Part shown: positions 53,529 through 62,518 of the stretch, one piece after another | Position numbering within the stretch: position 1 is the stretch's first letter | Layout: each line of letters starts with the position of its first letter | Assembly: GCF_015209585.1 (NCBI RefSeq) | Contig: NZ_JADEYR010000001.1 | Location: forward strand, 310,001-374,000 | DNA length: 64,000 nucleotides | Direction of reading: 5' to 3' | Source of the DNA: Brachybacterium epidermidis | GTDB lineage: Bacteria; Actinomycetota; Actinomycetes; Actinomycetales; Dermabacteraceae | The notes under the pieces: model-generated | The model's input: only the letters and a program-made list of their open reading frames with translations | The model's database searches: none | What the model was told of the DNA's origin: nothing | Position numbers and translations under genes: made by a program

Positions 53529-54524
53529 GTGGACACCGATGCCTTCGTCTCCGTGCACAGCCCCCAGTGGGAGCGGCTGGCCGAGCTCACCCGCACCCGC
53601 CGGCTCGATGCCGAGGGGATCGACGAGCTGGTGTCCCTCTACCAGGCTGCGGCCACGCACCTGTCCACGGTGCGCTCCACGAACCCGGACCCGGCCCTGA
53701 CCGCGCGCCTCTCGCTGCTGGTGCACCGGGCGCGCCTGCGGATCACCGGGGCCCGCACGCCGCTGTGGAAGCATGCCCGCACCTTCTTCTGGGAGGACCT
53801 GCCGGCCGCCCTGTTCCAGGCGCGGTGGGCGGTGGCACTGGCCGCTGCGATCTTCCTCGGGGCCACGGTGGTGTGCGGCCTCTACTTCGGGCTCGATCCG
53901 GTGGCCCGGGGACTGGTGCTGCCGGAGGCCGCGCAGCGCTCCCTCGCCCAGCGCGATTTCGTCGAGTACTACTTCCAGGGGGACGCCTCCGGGTTCGCCG
54001 CCAACGTGTGGACCAACAACGCGTGGATCACGGTCCAGGCCGTCGTGCTGGGGGTGACGGGCTTCTGGCCGGTGATGATGCTGCTGCAGAACGGCCTGAA
54101 CGTGGGGCTGATGGCCGGGGTGATGGGGGCCTACGGGGGCCTGGGCACCTTCTTCGTGTACATCCTCCCGCACGGGCTGCTGGAGCTGACCTGCGTGGTG
54201 GTGGGTGCCGGTGCAGGACTGCGCACCTTCTGGGCGTGGATCCGCCCCGGGGAGCTGCCTCGGCTGTGGGCGCTGTCGCGGGCGGCACGCTCGCTGGTGA
54301 CGGTCGCGATCGGGCTGGTGCCGGTGCTGCTGGTCTCCGGGTTCATCGAGGCGTTCGTGACCCCCAGCGGGCTGTCCCCGGTGGTGCGCATCGCGATCGG
54401 TGCCCTCGCCTGGCTGGCCTTCCTCGCCTTCATGCTGGTGCGCGGCAGGCAGGTGCACCGCTGCGGGATCACCGGGGGCCTCTCCGAGGAGATGGTGGGC
54501 GACCACGTCGCCACCGCGGGCTGA
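53529..54524 (+). CDS. Stage II sporulation protein M (SpoIIM) family membrane protein
   Basis: 331 residues. A soluble N-terminus has VSVHSPQWERLAELTRTRRLDAEGIDELVSLYQ (in pieces). Then come five or six helices with TPLWKHARTFFWEDLPAALF, FAANVWTNNAWITVQAVVLGVTGFWPV and LPHGLLELTCVVVGAGAGLR. Non-sporulating actinobacteria keep this family next to RDD and MoxR/DUF58 genes; the function there is undefined. The last residues (GISEEMVGDHVATAG-like tail) are cytosolic. Confidence 0.85.
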   Translation: MDTDAFVSVHSPQWERLAELTRTRRLDAEGIDELVSLYQAAATHLSTVRSTNPDPALTARLSLLVHRARLRITGARTPLWKHARTFFWEDLPAALFQARWAVALAAAIFLGATVVCGLYFGLDPVARGLVLPEAAQRSLAQRDFVEYYFQGDASGFAANVWTNNAWITVQAVVLGVTGFWPVMMLLQNGLNVGLMAGVMGAYGGLGTFFVYILPHGLLELTCVVVGAGAGLRTFWAWIRPGELPRLWALSRAARSLVTVAIGLVPVLLVSGFIEAFVTPSGLSPVVRIAIGALAWLAFLAFMLVRGRQVHRCGITGGLSEEMVGDHVATAG

Positions 54525-54573
54525 GCAGTCGACCGGATCGATGGGAGCGGATGCTCGCCGCCGATCCGGCCTT

Positions 54574-54614
54574 GTGGCAGGGTCACCCCGACCCGCCACG
54601 TCCCCGCTGCGGGG
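54574..54614. terminator. Paired hairpins in the spoIIM/DUF58 convergent gap
   Basis: GTGGC-A-GGGTC/GACCC-GCCAC with ACCCC loop (54574-54599) is followed directly by CCCCG-CTG-CGGGG region (54602-54614). Two GC-rich stems between convergent genes suggest a bidirectional terminator; no U-tract. Confidence 0.45.
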
Positions 54615-54644
54615 TGGCCGGGTCCCCATCGGGCGGGGTGCCGC

Positions 54645-55943
54645 CTACAGCCGCCCGGCCGCCTTCAGCGCGAGGTAGCAGTCGGCCAGAGCCCGTGGTG
54701 CCCTCTCCGGCGGCGCATCCACCACATGCGCCCCCACCCGCTCCAGGGCCCGCGCCACTCCGGAGCGGCGGATCCTGTCCTGCTCGGCGGCCGCCGCCCG
54801 GTACACGGTCTCCAGGTTCCCGCGCCCCGCGGCCAGGGCATCCAGGGCGGGATCGGCGACCGACAGCACCACCAGCGGGTGGTCGCGTCCGATGCGCGCG
54901 GCGACCGGCAGCAGTCCCGTGTCCACCACGGAGGCGTCCACCGGCGTCACCAGCACCACCAGTGCTCCCTTGCGGGCACGGTCCCGAATCGTGCTGGCTG
55001 CGAGCTCCCAGTCCGTCTCCACCAGGGCAGGGTGCACGGCGGCGGTGGAGCGCACCATGTCGTTGAGCACCGTGGTGCGGCTGGAGCCCACCACGGACAC
55101 GTGGGGGATGCGGTCGATGCACAGCAGATCAACGCGGTCCCCGGCGTGCCCTGCCAGCGCGGTCAGCAGCAGAGCCGCATCGAAGGCGGCGTCCAGGCGG
55201 GGCGCGTCACCCAGGCGGCTGGCGGAGGTGCGGGAGGTGTCCACCACGATCAGCACGTGCCGGTCCCGCTCGGGGCGCCAGGTGCGCACCACCACGCTGC
55301 GGCGGCGCGCAGTGGCCCGCCAGTCGATCGAACGCACGTCGTCGCCGTCCACGAAGTCGCGCAGCGAGTCGAACTCGGTGCCCTGACCGCGCTGATGGAT
55401 CGCGGCCAGCCCCTCGATCTCCCGCAGCCGTCGCACCCGGGAGGGGAGGTGGCGGCGGGAGGCGAAGGGATGCAGCGCCAGCAGTCGACCCGGCGCGTCC
55501 ACGGCTGCGGTGCGGCGGGCCAGCCCGAGCGGACCGCGGGAGGCCAGCAGCAGCGTTCGCGAGGAGTGCTGGCCCCTGCGCGTGGGCCGGTACACCTGGG
55601 CGACGGCCCGCCTCTCTCGCGGCGGCACCCGCAGCGCGGAGCGCTGCTGCACCAGACCGGCCGTCGGGTTCCAGGCATCCCGGATCTCCAGGTCCGCGGG
55701 GCGGGAGGTCGGATTGGCAACCAGCACCCGCCCGCCGGCATCCCCGCCCAGCCTGACCTGCCCCGGTGCGTCCCTCTGCACGGTGAGCGCGCGGGGGGAA
55801 GGGGCCAGGAACGCATCGATCAGCACCACCAGCAGCCATGCCGCCGCCAGCAGCAGCACGGTCCACCAGGCGGGCCACAGCACCAGCACCGGCAGTCCCA
55901 ACAGGGTCACCAGTGCGGCGCGCGGGGTGATGGAGATCCTCAT
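54645..55943 (-). CDS. DUF58 domain protein (von Willebrand-like, MoxR partner)
   Basis: 432 residues. Two N-terminal helices (about 8-45) are followed by a beta-rich stretch, then the DUF58 signature RRLREIEGLAAIHQRGQGTEFDSLRDFVDGDDVRSIDWRATARR (positions ~175-220, key D-D-x-R-x-I-D-W). A vWA-like domain with VVDTSRTSASR (MIDAS-like DTSRT) follows. It starts 11 nt after the moxR stop and is last in the five-gene operon. Confidence 0.9.
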   Translation of the reverse strand: MRISITPRAALVTLLGLPVLVLWPAWWTVLLLAAAWLLVVLIDAFLAPSPRALTVQRDAPGQVRLGGDAGGRVLVANPTSRPADLEIRDAWNPTAGLVQQRSALRVPPRERRAVAQVYRPTRRGQHSSRTLLLASRGPLGLARRTAAVDAPGRLLALHPFASRRHLPSRVRRLREIEGLAAIHQRGQGTEFDSLRDFVDGDDVRSIDWRATARRRSVVVRTWRPERDRHVLIVVDTSRTSASRLGDAPRLDAAFDAALLLTALAGHAGDRVDLLCIDRIPHVSVVGSSRTTVLNDMVRSTAAVHPALVETDWELAASTIRDRARKGALVVLVTPVDASVVDTGLLPVAARIGRDHPLVVLSVADPALDALAAGRGNLETVYRAAAAEQDRIRRSGVARALERVGAHVVDAPPERAPRALADCYLALKAAGRL

Positions 55944-55954
55944 TCCACTGCCTC

Positions 55955-56977
55955 TCAGCGCGGCACGGGCACCGAGGCCAGTGTCGCGGCCAGGACCGCC
56001 TCCACCTGGGAGCCCTCCAGCTCCGCCTCGGTGGTCAGGCGCACCCGGTGCGCGGGGGTGGACGGAGCCATGATCTTCACGTCGTCGGGGGTGATGAAGT
56101 CCCGGCCCGAGAGGTACGCCCAGGCACGGGATGTGCGCAGCAGGGCGATCGCACCGCGCGGCGAGACCCCCAGGGCCAGGCTCGGCGAGCGGCGGGTGGC
56201 GCGGCAGACGTCCACGATGTACTGCACCACCGGATCCTCTGCCGCCACCGTGGCCACATCCCGTTGGGCGCGTTCGAGTGCGGCCACGTCCACCACCGGG
56301 CGAAGCCCCATGGCGCCGAGGTCCGTGGTGTCGAAGCCGTCGGCGTGACGCCGCAGCACGTCCACCTCGACCTCGCGCTCCGGCAGCGGCATCACCGCCT
56401 TGAGCAGGAAGCGGTCCAGCTGGGCCTCCGGCAGCGTGTACGTGCCGTCGAACTCGATGGGGTTCTGGGTGGCGATCACCAGGAAGGGGTCCGGCAGCGG
56501 GTGCGGCATGCCGTCCACGGTGACCTGGCGCTCCTCCATGGCCTCCAGCAGTGCGGACTGGGTCTTGGGAGGGGTGCGGTTGATCTCGTCCGCCAGCAGC
56601 AGGTTGGTGAACACCGGGCCCTCCCGGAACACCAGGTCGCTGGTGGAGGCGTCGTAGACGAGGGAGCCGGTGATGTCGCCGGGCATCAGGTCCGGGGTGA
56701 ACTGCACACGGCGCATGCGCACGTCCAGCGCTGCGGCCAGGGAGCGCACCAGCAGGGTCTTGGCCACACCGGGAACTCCTTCCAGCAGCACGTGGCCGCG
56801 GCACAGCAGGGCCACCACCAGGCTGGTGACCGCGGCGTCCTGGCCCACCACTCCCTTGTGGATCTCGTCAGCGAGTCCCTGGAGCTGCTCGCGGGTGCCG
56901 CGGTCGACATCGGGCCCGGTGGGCGCGGTGGGGCCCTCGGCCCCGGGCGGGACGGCGGCCTGGCTGGAACCGTTCAT
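55955..56977 (-). CDS. MoxR-family AAA+ ATPase
   Basis: 340 residues. Walker A is LLEGVPGVAKTLL, Walker B LLLADEINRTPPKTQSALLEAMEE, sensor 1 VIATQNPIE, and SPRGAIALLRTSRAWA is the sensor-2 region. MoxR ATPases act as chaperones or activators for vWA-domain partners such as the adjacent DUF58 protein. The ATG overlaps the stop of the upstream DUF4350 frame by 4 nt. Confidence 0.94.
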   Translation of the reverse strand: MNGSSQAAVPPGAEGPTAPTGPDVDRGTREQLQGLADEIHKGVVGQDAAVTSLVVALLCRGHVLLEGVPGVAKTLLVRSLAAALDVRMRRVQFTPDLMPGDITGSLVYDASTSDLVFREGPVFTNLLLADEINRTPPKTQSALLEAMEERQVTVDGMPHPLPDPFLVIATQNPIEFDGTYTLPEAQLDRFLLKAVMPLPEREVEVDVLRRHADGFDTTDLGAMGLRPVVDVAALERAQRDVATVAAEDPVVQYIVDVCRATRRSPSLALGVSPRGAIALLRTSRAWAYLSGRDFITPDDVKIMAPSTPAHRVRLTTEAELEGSQVEAVLAATLASVPVPR

Positions 56978-58113
56978 CGGTCGATCTCCTTCTCGAGTCG
57001 GTCGAGGTCGTGGGCGAGCTGCACCAGGGCCTGGTCACTGCTCACGGGCGTGGGTCCGAGCAGGGAGCGGATCTGCTCCGGGGACTGCTCCAGATGCGGG
57101 GTGAGGGCGGCGACCAGGGCGTCCAGCGACTCCTCGTGGCGGATGCCGAGCCGGTCGGCGAGGCGTCTCGCGGCAGCGGCGCGCAGGGAGGCCGCGGCCG
57201 CATCCCGGGACTGCGACTGCTGCAGCAGCCGTGCGCGCCCCAGCACCAGCTCCTAGGGCCGCACCGTCACCGGCAGCGGCTCCACCACCACCGGCCCGAA
57301 GCGTCGTCCCAGTGCCAGCAGGGCGACCAGCGCTGACAGCAGCAGCCACAGCGCCAGCGAGGTGGCCCAGTCGGGCAGATAGTCCAGCAGGTCCGGTCCG
57401 GTGCCGGCCATCGGATCAGCGGGGGAGGGGATGTACCAGGTCAGTTCGCCGGCGGAACCGAGAGCGTTGAGCACCAGGGCGGAGTTGTCCGCCTGCCCGA
57501 TGCCGTCGTTGGTCAGCAGATCGGGGGAGCCCAGCACCACCAGCCGATCGTGCACGGCCACCAGCGACCCCGCCCCGGAGGCGAAGCAGCCGGCTGCCTG
57601 CCCGGAGGTGCGGTAGGTGGTGGCCGGTCCCACCAGCCCTTCATCGCCGGGCACGTGGACCTGGCGTGCACCGAAGGCGGCATCGCAGTCAGGGCCGGCA
57701 TCGATCAGGGTGGGCGTGCGCACGGTCCCCGCCGGGGAGATCAGCGGGGTGAGGTATCCCAGGGTGACGAAGTCCGGCTGGACCAGCACCAGAGTGCCGG
57801 CCGACTCCTCCAGGGAGGTGGCCAGGGCCTCCAGCTGCGCGCCGGAGAGCAGGCCGGGGTCCGTGACCAGCACGGTGCGGCCCTCGGACAGATCCTCGAC
57901 CGCATCGGCGGTGTGCCGATGGGTGTCGACCTGGACCCCCAGGTCCACGAGCACGCTGACCGCGGCCCGGGATCCCTGTCCCGTCGGCGCGTCGGGCTCG
58001 AGCGGGCCGTCCCGGTAGTAGCCGCGGGCCACGGCGGCCAGGACCGCCGCCACCACGGCGAGCACGATCAGCACCACCAGCCATCGGGGCCGACGATCGG
58101 CGGAGCTGTTCAT
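56974..58113 (-). pseudogene. DUF4350 membrane protein gene with in-frame amber stop
   Basis: The frame from ATG 58113 runs 286 residues: one N-terminal helix (WLVVLIVLAVVAAVLAAVA), GSRAAVSVLVDLG, an extracytoplasmic domain and a second helix ending RRFGPVVVEPLPVTVRP. Then TAG at 57253-57255 interrupts. The same frame continues for 93 codons (ELVLGRARLLQQSQSRDAAAASLRAAAARRLADRLGI in pieces) to 56974, where it overlaps moxR. Full-length DUF4350 proteins carry exactly this cytosolic helical tail. One base change (for example TCG to TAG) would explain it. The operon spacing is kept, so the lesion is recent or an error. Confidence 0.85.
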
Positions 58114-58754
58114 CCGGCGGCCCTCGGGCTCTCGGTGAGGTCCGGGCTGGACTCCGCGATGTACTCGGTCAGCCGCACCAGGTCCTCGGCCTGCTTGGCG
58201 CTGACGGAGCGGTAGGAGTAGGCGGCGGTGTCGAAGGCCTGGGCACCGAGCTGGAGGCGTCCCCGCAGTTCGGGGAACGGTACGGAGGCTCCCTCGGCGG
58301 CCTCGTGCGCCGTCATCCCCGCGGTGACGTCCAGCAGGGTGCGGTCCTCGAGATCGCGCACCAGGGCGCGCATGGCCAGCACTGCTGCATCATCGAGCCG
58401 CCCCGCTGCGACGGCGTCCCGGGCCGCTGACCGCAGCTCGGAGGCGCTGAGCACCTCCGGGGTGTCCAGTGCCGTCTCCACCGTCAGCGTGGCGCTGCGC
58501 CGGATCAGTCCGGTGCGGCGCAGCACGAGCACCGTCACCCCGAGCGCCAGCGCGATCAGCAGGACGAACAGGCCGGCCTGGGCGGCGGAGGAGCCGTCGA
58601 TGCCCTGCACGATCTCCGTCAGCCAGGACTCGATCGTCTCGAGCAGCCACTGTACGAAACCGGGGGAGTCGTCGTACTCGGCCTTCGACAGCTCCTCGAG
58701 CATCCGGCGGCGCGCCTCGTCGGGGTCGATCCCCGGTGGGGCCAGGGGGATCAT
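58110..58754 (-). CDS. DUF4129 domain membrane protein
   Basis: 214 residues. A short N-terminal part (PPGIDPDEARRRMLEELSKAEY) is followed by GFVQWLLETIESWL, one membrane helix (about 62-82), and a cytosolic DUF4129 domain with GRLDDAAVLAMRALVRDLEDR, DVTAGMTAHEAA and FDTAAYSYRSVSAKQAEDLVRL. It overlaps both neighbours by 4 nt. The family is regularly in MoxR/DUF58 operons of actinobacteria; role unknown. Confidence 0.87.
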   Translation of the reverse strand: MIPLAPPGIDPDEARRRMLEELSKAEYDDSPGFVQWLLETIESWLTEIVQGIDGSSAAQAGLFVLLIALALGVTVLVLRRTGLIRRSATLTVETALDTPEVLSASELRSAARDAVAAGRLDDAAVLAMRALVRDLEDRTLLDVTAGMTAHEAAEGASVPFPELRGRLQLGAQAFDTAAYSYRSVSAKQAEDLVRLTEYIAESSPDLTESPRAAG

Positions 58755-59911
58755 GGGAGCGGCCCGGCGTTCCAGCTGTCACGGGCACGGCGGTTCAGTT
58801 CGATGTCCCAGGCCTCGTGCCGCATCCGGTTGTCGGCGTAGATCGCCGCGGTGCCGGCGGAGAGGTAGGGGGCCAGCAGGAAGGTCGCGACGTAGGCACC
58901 GATCATCGTCAGCACGGTCAGCACGATCACGCCCAGCACGATCGCCTCGAGGTTGGACAGCAGCAGGATCGCCACGTAGGCGACGAACCCCACCAGGCCG
59001 AAGACTCCGCTCAGCACCTGTACGGCGACGTAGTACAGCACCGTCAGCAGGACGCCCAGGCCCAGCACCCGCCACATGCGGCGCCCGGCGGTCAGCGCGA
59101 AGGAGCGACGCACAGCCCCGAGGATCCCGGTCCCTTCGCCCACCAGTGCGGGGATGGCGAGCAGGGTGCGAGCGTAGAGCCACACTGCCGCGACGAGGGC
59201 GATGACGAGGCCCAGCACCAGAGCGAGGATTGTGATCACATTGGCCTCCTGCCACACCAGCAGGGGCACCAGACCCAGGGTCGTGGGGACCACGGCCGCG
59301 ACGGTGATCAGCAGCCCCACCAGGGCGGAGACCCCGACCGCGGGCAGCGCCAGTCGTCGCAGGGTGGGCCACAGCTCGGAGTCGGCCAGGGGCTCGCCCG
59401 TGGCCTCCCCGATGGCGACCCGCGTGAGGACGGCGGTGACCATGGCGGCGGCGATCATGGAGACCACGCCGGTCACCAGCGAGGCCCCCAGCGTGCTCAG
59501 CGCCTCGGACAGGGACATCACCGAGAACGCCCCGGGATCGCTCGCCTGCGGGTCCTCGAGCATGGTGCGGGTCTCGCCGATCAGCGGCATCATGCTGGCT
59601 CCGGTGAGCACCGTGATCAGCACGTACGCGATGCCGTGAACGGCCGCGGAGACCAGCAGCATGGCCTTGGCCCGACGACGGTAGATGCGCACCGCCGCTC
59701 CCAGCACCTCACCGACCGACAGCGGCCGCAGGGGGAACAGGGGCGCTTGCTGCACCAGTTCCCGGCGCAGCGGGCCAGCCGGGCCGTCTGCGGGCCCCTG
59801 AGTGCTCGTGGGGTCCGGGATCGGGGGCGCACCGAAGCCGTCCGGGTGCGTCCCCGGCTCCTGGCCCTGCGGGACGCTGCTGGTCCCGGGTGCGGTCCAT
59901 CCTGTGCTCAT
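58751..59911 (-). CDS. Polytopic membrane protein, glycerophosphodiester-phosphodiesterase membrane-domain-like
   Basis: 386 residues from ATG 59911, chosen for AGGAGG five to six nt upstream. A ~70-residue Pro-rich cytosolic start is followed by FPLRPLSVGEVLGAAVRIYRRRAKAM, the motif of this family, then six to seven helices and a C-terminal ANR-like MRHEAWDIELNRRA. No catalytic phosphodiesterase domain is present. It is first in the operon with DUF4129, DUF4350, MoxR and DUF58, and diverges from mtrA. Confidence 0.8.
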   Translation of the reverse strand: MSTGWTAPGTSSVPQGQEPGTHPDGFGAPPIPDPTSTQGPADGPAGPLRRELVQQAPLFPLRPLSVGEVLGAAVRIYRRRAKAMLLVSAAVHGIAYVLITVLTGASMMPLIGETRTMLEDPQASDPGAFSVMSLSEALSTLGASLVTGVVSMIAAAMVTAVLTRVAIGEATGEPLADSELWPTLRRLALPAVGVSALVGLLITVAAVVPTTLGLVPLLVWQEANVITILALVLGLVIALVAAVWLYARTLLAIPALVGEGTGILGAVRRSFALTAGRRMWRVLGLGVLLTVLYYVAVQVLSGVFGLVGFVAYVAILLLSNLEAIVLGVIVLTVLTMIGAYVATFLLAPYLSAGTAAIYADNRMRHEAWDIELNRRARDSWNAGPLP

Positions 59912-59970
59912 CCCGACCTCCTTCGTCCTGGACCCCATCGGGTGCTGCCCGGGATGAAGCGGGGAGCCTG

Positions 59971-60034
59971 CCGTGGTGGTCCTGCTCGTGCTGATGCTGG
60001 TGGTGCTGTGTTGCTGTGGTGCTGTGATGCTGGG
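59971..60034. repeat. Low-complexity GTGCTG/TGCTG repeat tract upstream of mtrA
   Basis: This imperfect run of TGCTG, GTGGTG and TGCTGTG units (TGGTGGTGCTGTGTTGCTGTGG-like) lies in the 227-bp divergent gap between the membrane-protein gene and mtrA. Strand asymmetry is strong (T/G on plus, C/A on minus). Not coding as far as I can see. Confidence 0.65.
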
Positions 60035-60126
60035 TGCCCACGCTACGCACTCCGCGTGCCCGGCCCGATCCGACGAACGTCGATGACCTCGTGTCGTGGG
60101 TCCATCCCGGTCCCGCTGCTGGGTGG

Positions 60127-60132
60127 CACAAT
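60127..60132 (+). promoter_or_regulatory. -10-like element (CACAAT) for leaderless mtrA
   Basis: CACAAT is followed by 6 nt and ATG 60139. It matches TANNNT at 5 of 6 key positions less the first base, and its spacing repeats that of other promoters in the window. Confidence 0.45.
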
Positions 60133-60138
60133 GACCCC

Positions 60139-60825
60139 ATGACGACGCCTTCACGGATCCTCGTGGTCGATGACGATCAGGCGATCGCCGAAATGGTCGG
60201 GATCGTTCTGCGCGGCAAGGGGTACGAGGTGATCACCTTCCCCGACGGCGCCTCCGCACTGGAGGCGTTCGCGCGCGTGCGGCCCGACGTGGTCCTGCTG
60301 GACCTGATGCTGCCGGGGATGGACGGCATCGAGGTGTGCCGCAGGCTGCGCGCCGGGAGCGGGGTGCCGATCATCATGCTCACCGCCCGCACCGACACCG
60401 CCGACGTGGTCGAGGGGCTCGAGGCCGGGGCGGACGACTACCTCACCAAGCCCTTCGAGCCGGAGGAGCTGGTGGCGAGGATCAAGGCGCGCGTGCGGCG
60501 CTCCGAGGTCCCCACCACGGAGAAGCTCACCATCGGTGACCTCGAGATCGACGTGGACGGGCACGAGGTGTTCCGCGGGGGTGAGCCCATCTCCCTCACC
60601 CCCCTCGAGTTCGACCTGCTCACCCAGCTGGCCCGCAAGCCTTGGCAGGTGTTCACCCGGGACGTGCTGCTGCGGGAGGTGTGGGGTTACCGGCACAGTG
60701 CCGACACCCGCCTGGTTAACGTCCACGTGCAGCGCCTGCGCTCCAAGATCGAGCACGATCCGGAGAACCCCCGGATCGTGGTGACCGTGCGCGGGGTGGG
60801 CTACCGGGCAGGTGGGCCGTCCTGA
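60139..60825 (+). CDS. mtrA: Response regulator MtrA
   Basis: 228 residues. Receiver: ILVVDDDQAIAEMV, phospho-Asp in VLLDLMLPGMDGIEVCRRLR, LTARTDTADVVEGLEAGADDYLTKPF (in pieces). The winged helix has SLTPLEFDLL, QVFTRDVLLREVWGY and VNVHVQRLRSKIE...VVTVRGVGYRAG. The near-invariant actinobacterial MtrA sequence and the mtrB-lpqB neighbours fix the identity. It controls wall metabolism, division and osmotic response genes. ATG 60139 is used because the conserved start lies 5 residues later and a -10-like box is 6 nt upstream. Confidence 0.95.
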   Translation: MTTPSRILVVDDDQAIAEMVGIVLRGKGYEVITFPDGASALEAFARVRPDVVLLDLMLPGMDGIEVCRRLRAGSGVPIIMLTARTDTADVVEGLEAGADDYLTKPFEPEELVARIKARVRRSEVPTTEKLTIGDLEIDVDGHEVFRGGEPISLTPLEFDLLTQLARKPWQVFTRDVLLREVWGYRHSADTRLVNVHVQRLRSKIEHDPENPRIVVTVRGVGYRAGGPS

Positions 60826-62518
60826 GCCGGCCCACGCAGCCGTGACCGCCCCGGGCCGCGGCGAGAGCGGGCCCGGCGCCGCCCTTCATCGCATCCTTCC
60901 GGGGCACTGGCCGCTCGCCCTGCGCGTGGTGGTGGTGACCACTCTGCTGGCGAGCGTGTCCATCCTGACGGTGGGCGCGTACCTGTCGTCCGTGATCGCC
61001 GACGGCCTGTACGAGCAGCGTCGGGACCGGGTGCTGGAGGAGTCCCAGGACATCCGTGATGCGCTGGTCTCGGACCTGGATCAGCTCACCGGTGCCACCG
61101 GAACTCAGCAGCAGGACGCGGCCACCGCCTTCGTGCAGGAAGTGCGGGGCCAGAACGGCGCATCCCGCCGGGAGGCGGCACTGGTCCCGGTGGAGACCAC
61201 CGGCATGGTGTGGTCGGTGTACTCGGACCGTTCGCTGTCCGAGGTCGTGGATCCCGAGTTCGCGCGAGCAGTCGCCGCGCAGCCCGACTCGCTGGTGTGG
61301 ACGTCCATCGCGCTGTCGGGCCCCACCGAGGAGGTCGAGCCCGCTCTGCTGGTGGGCACTCGCGTGGCGGTGGCCGGGAGCGGCTCCTACGACCTGTACC
61401 TGGTGTACTCCCTGCAGGACGAACAGCAGACCCTCGCCTTCGTGCAGCGCGTGGTGCTGGGCGGCGGCGCCGTGCTGCTCGCCCTCGTGGTGGGCATCGC
61501 CGTGGTGGTGGCACAGCTGGTCACCACCCCTTTGAAGAAAGCGGCACGGGCGGCCGAGCGCCTGGCCGCCGGAGACCTCACCAGCCGCGTCGAGGTCTCC
61601 GGGGCCGATGAGCTGGCCCGGGTGGGGGAGTCGTTCAACGACATGGCTCGGAGCCTGGAGCAGAAGGTCGAGGACCTCACCGAGCTCTCCCGGGTCCAGC
61701 AGCGCTTCGTGGCCGACGTCTCGCACGAGCTGCGCACCCCGCTGACCACGATCCGCATGGCGTCCTCCGTGCTCGACGACCAGCGGGAATCGCTGCCGGA
61801 GGGTCTGCACCGCACGGTCGAGCTGCTCTCGACGCAGGTCACCCGCTTCGAGCTGCTGCTCACCGAGCTGCTGGAGATCTCCCGGTTCGATGCCGGGGCG
61901 GCCGTGCTCGAGGCGAACCGCGAGGACCTGGACGAGCTGGTGATGCGCGCAGTGGACGACGTGCGTCCCCTCGCTGCAGCCCGCGGATGCCTGCTGGACG
62001 TGCGACCTGCCGGGCACGGGATGCGCGCCGTGGTCGATGCCCGGCGGGTGGACCGGATCCTGCGGAACCTGCTGACCAATGCGATCGAGCACGGGGCGGG
62101 GCATCCGGTGCTGGTGCAGACGGGATCGGACGAGGACTCGGTGGCCGTGGTGGTCCAGGACCACGGGCGGGGCATCTCCCCGGAGGATGCCCGCCGCGTC
62201 TTCGACAGGTTCTGGCGGGCCGACCCCTCCCGTGCCCGCACCCTGGGAGGGACCGGCCTGGGCCTGTCGATCTCGGTGGAGGACGCGCACCTGCACGACG
62301 GCTGGCTGCAGGCTTGGGGACAGCTGGGCGAGGGAGCCGTCTTCCGCCTCACGCTGCCGCGTCGACCCGGTGGCGCGATCACCCGCTCCCCACTGCGGCT
62401 TGAGCGCTCCTTCGACCGCGTGGGAGGGGACCCGCTGCCCGCCGCCACCGGTGAGATCCAGATCAGTCCGGACATGCTGCCGGACCTGGACTCGAGCTGG
62501 GAGGAGGAGGCGCGATGA
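60812..62518 (+). CDS. mtrB: Sensor histidine kinase MtrB
   Basis: 568 residues, overlapping mtrA by 14 nt. TM1 at about 37-60, an extracytoplasmic sensor loop to ~205, TM2 at about 210-232, a HAMP (TTPLKKAARAAERLAAGDLTSRVEV in pieces), the dimerisation domain with phospho-His in VADVSHELRTPLTTIRM, N-box LRNLLTNAIEHG, QDHGRGISPEDA and GGTGLGLSIS. The C-terminal ~55 residues after the ATPase contain the MtrB-type PLRLERSFDRVGG tail. Partner of MtrA; its activity is influenced by LpqB in studied actinobacteria. Confidence 0.94.
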   Translation: MGRPEPAHAAVTAPGRGESGPGAALHRILPGHWPLALRVVVVTTLLASVSILTVGAYLSSVIADGLYEQRRDRVLEESQDIRDALVSDLDQLTGATGTQQQDAATAFVQEVRGQNGASRREAALVPVETTGMVWSVYSDRSLSEVVDPEFARAVAAQPDSLVWTSIALSGPTEEVEPALLVGTRVAVAGSGSYDLYLVYSLQDEQQTLAFVQRVVLGGGAVLLALVVGIAVVVAQLVTTPLKKAARAAERLAAGDLTSRVEVSGADELARVGESFNDMARSLEQKVEDLTELSRVQQRFVADVSHELRTPLTTIRMASSVLDDQRESLPEGLHRTVELLSTQVTRFELLLTELLEISRFDAGAAVLEANREDLDELVMRAVDDVRPLAAARGCLLDVRPAGHGMRAVVDARRVDRILRNLLTNAIEHGAGHPVLVQTGSDEDSVAVVVQDHGRGISPEDARRVFDRFWRADPSRARTLGGTGLGLSISVEDAHLHDGWLQAWGQLGEGAVFRLTLPRRPGGAITRSPLRLERSFDRVGGDPLPAATGEIQISPDMLPDLDSSWEEEAR

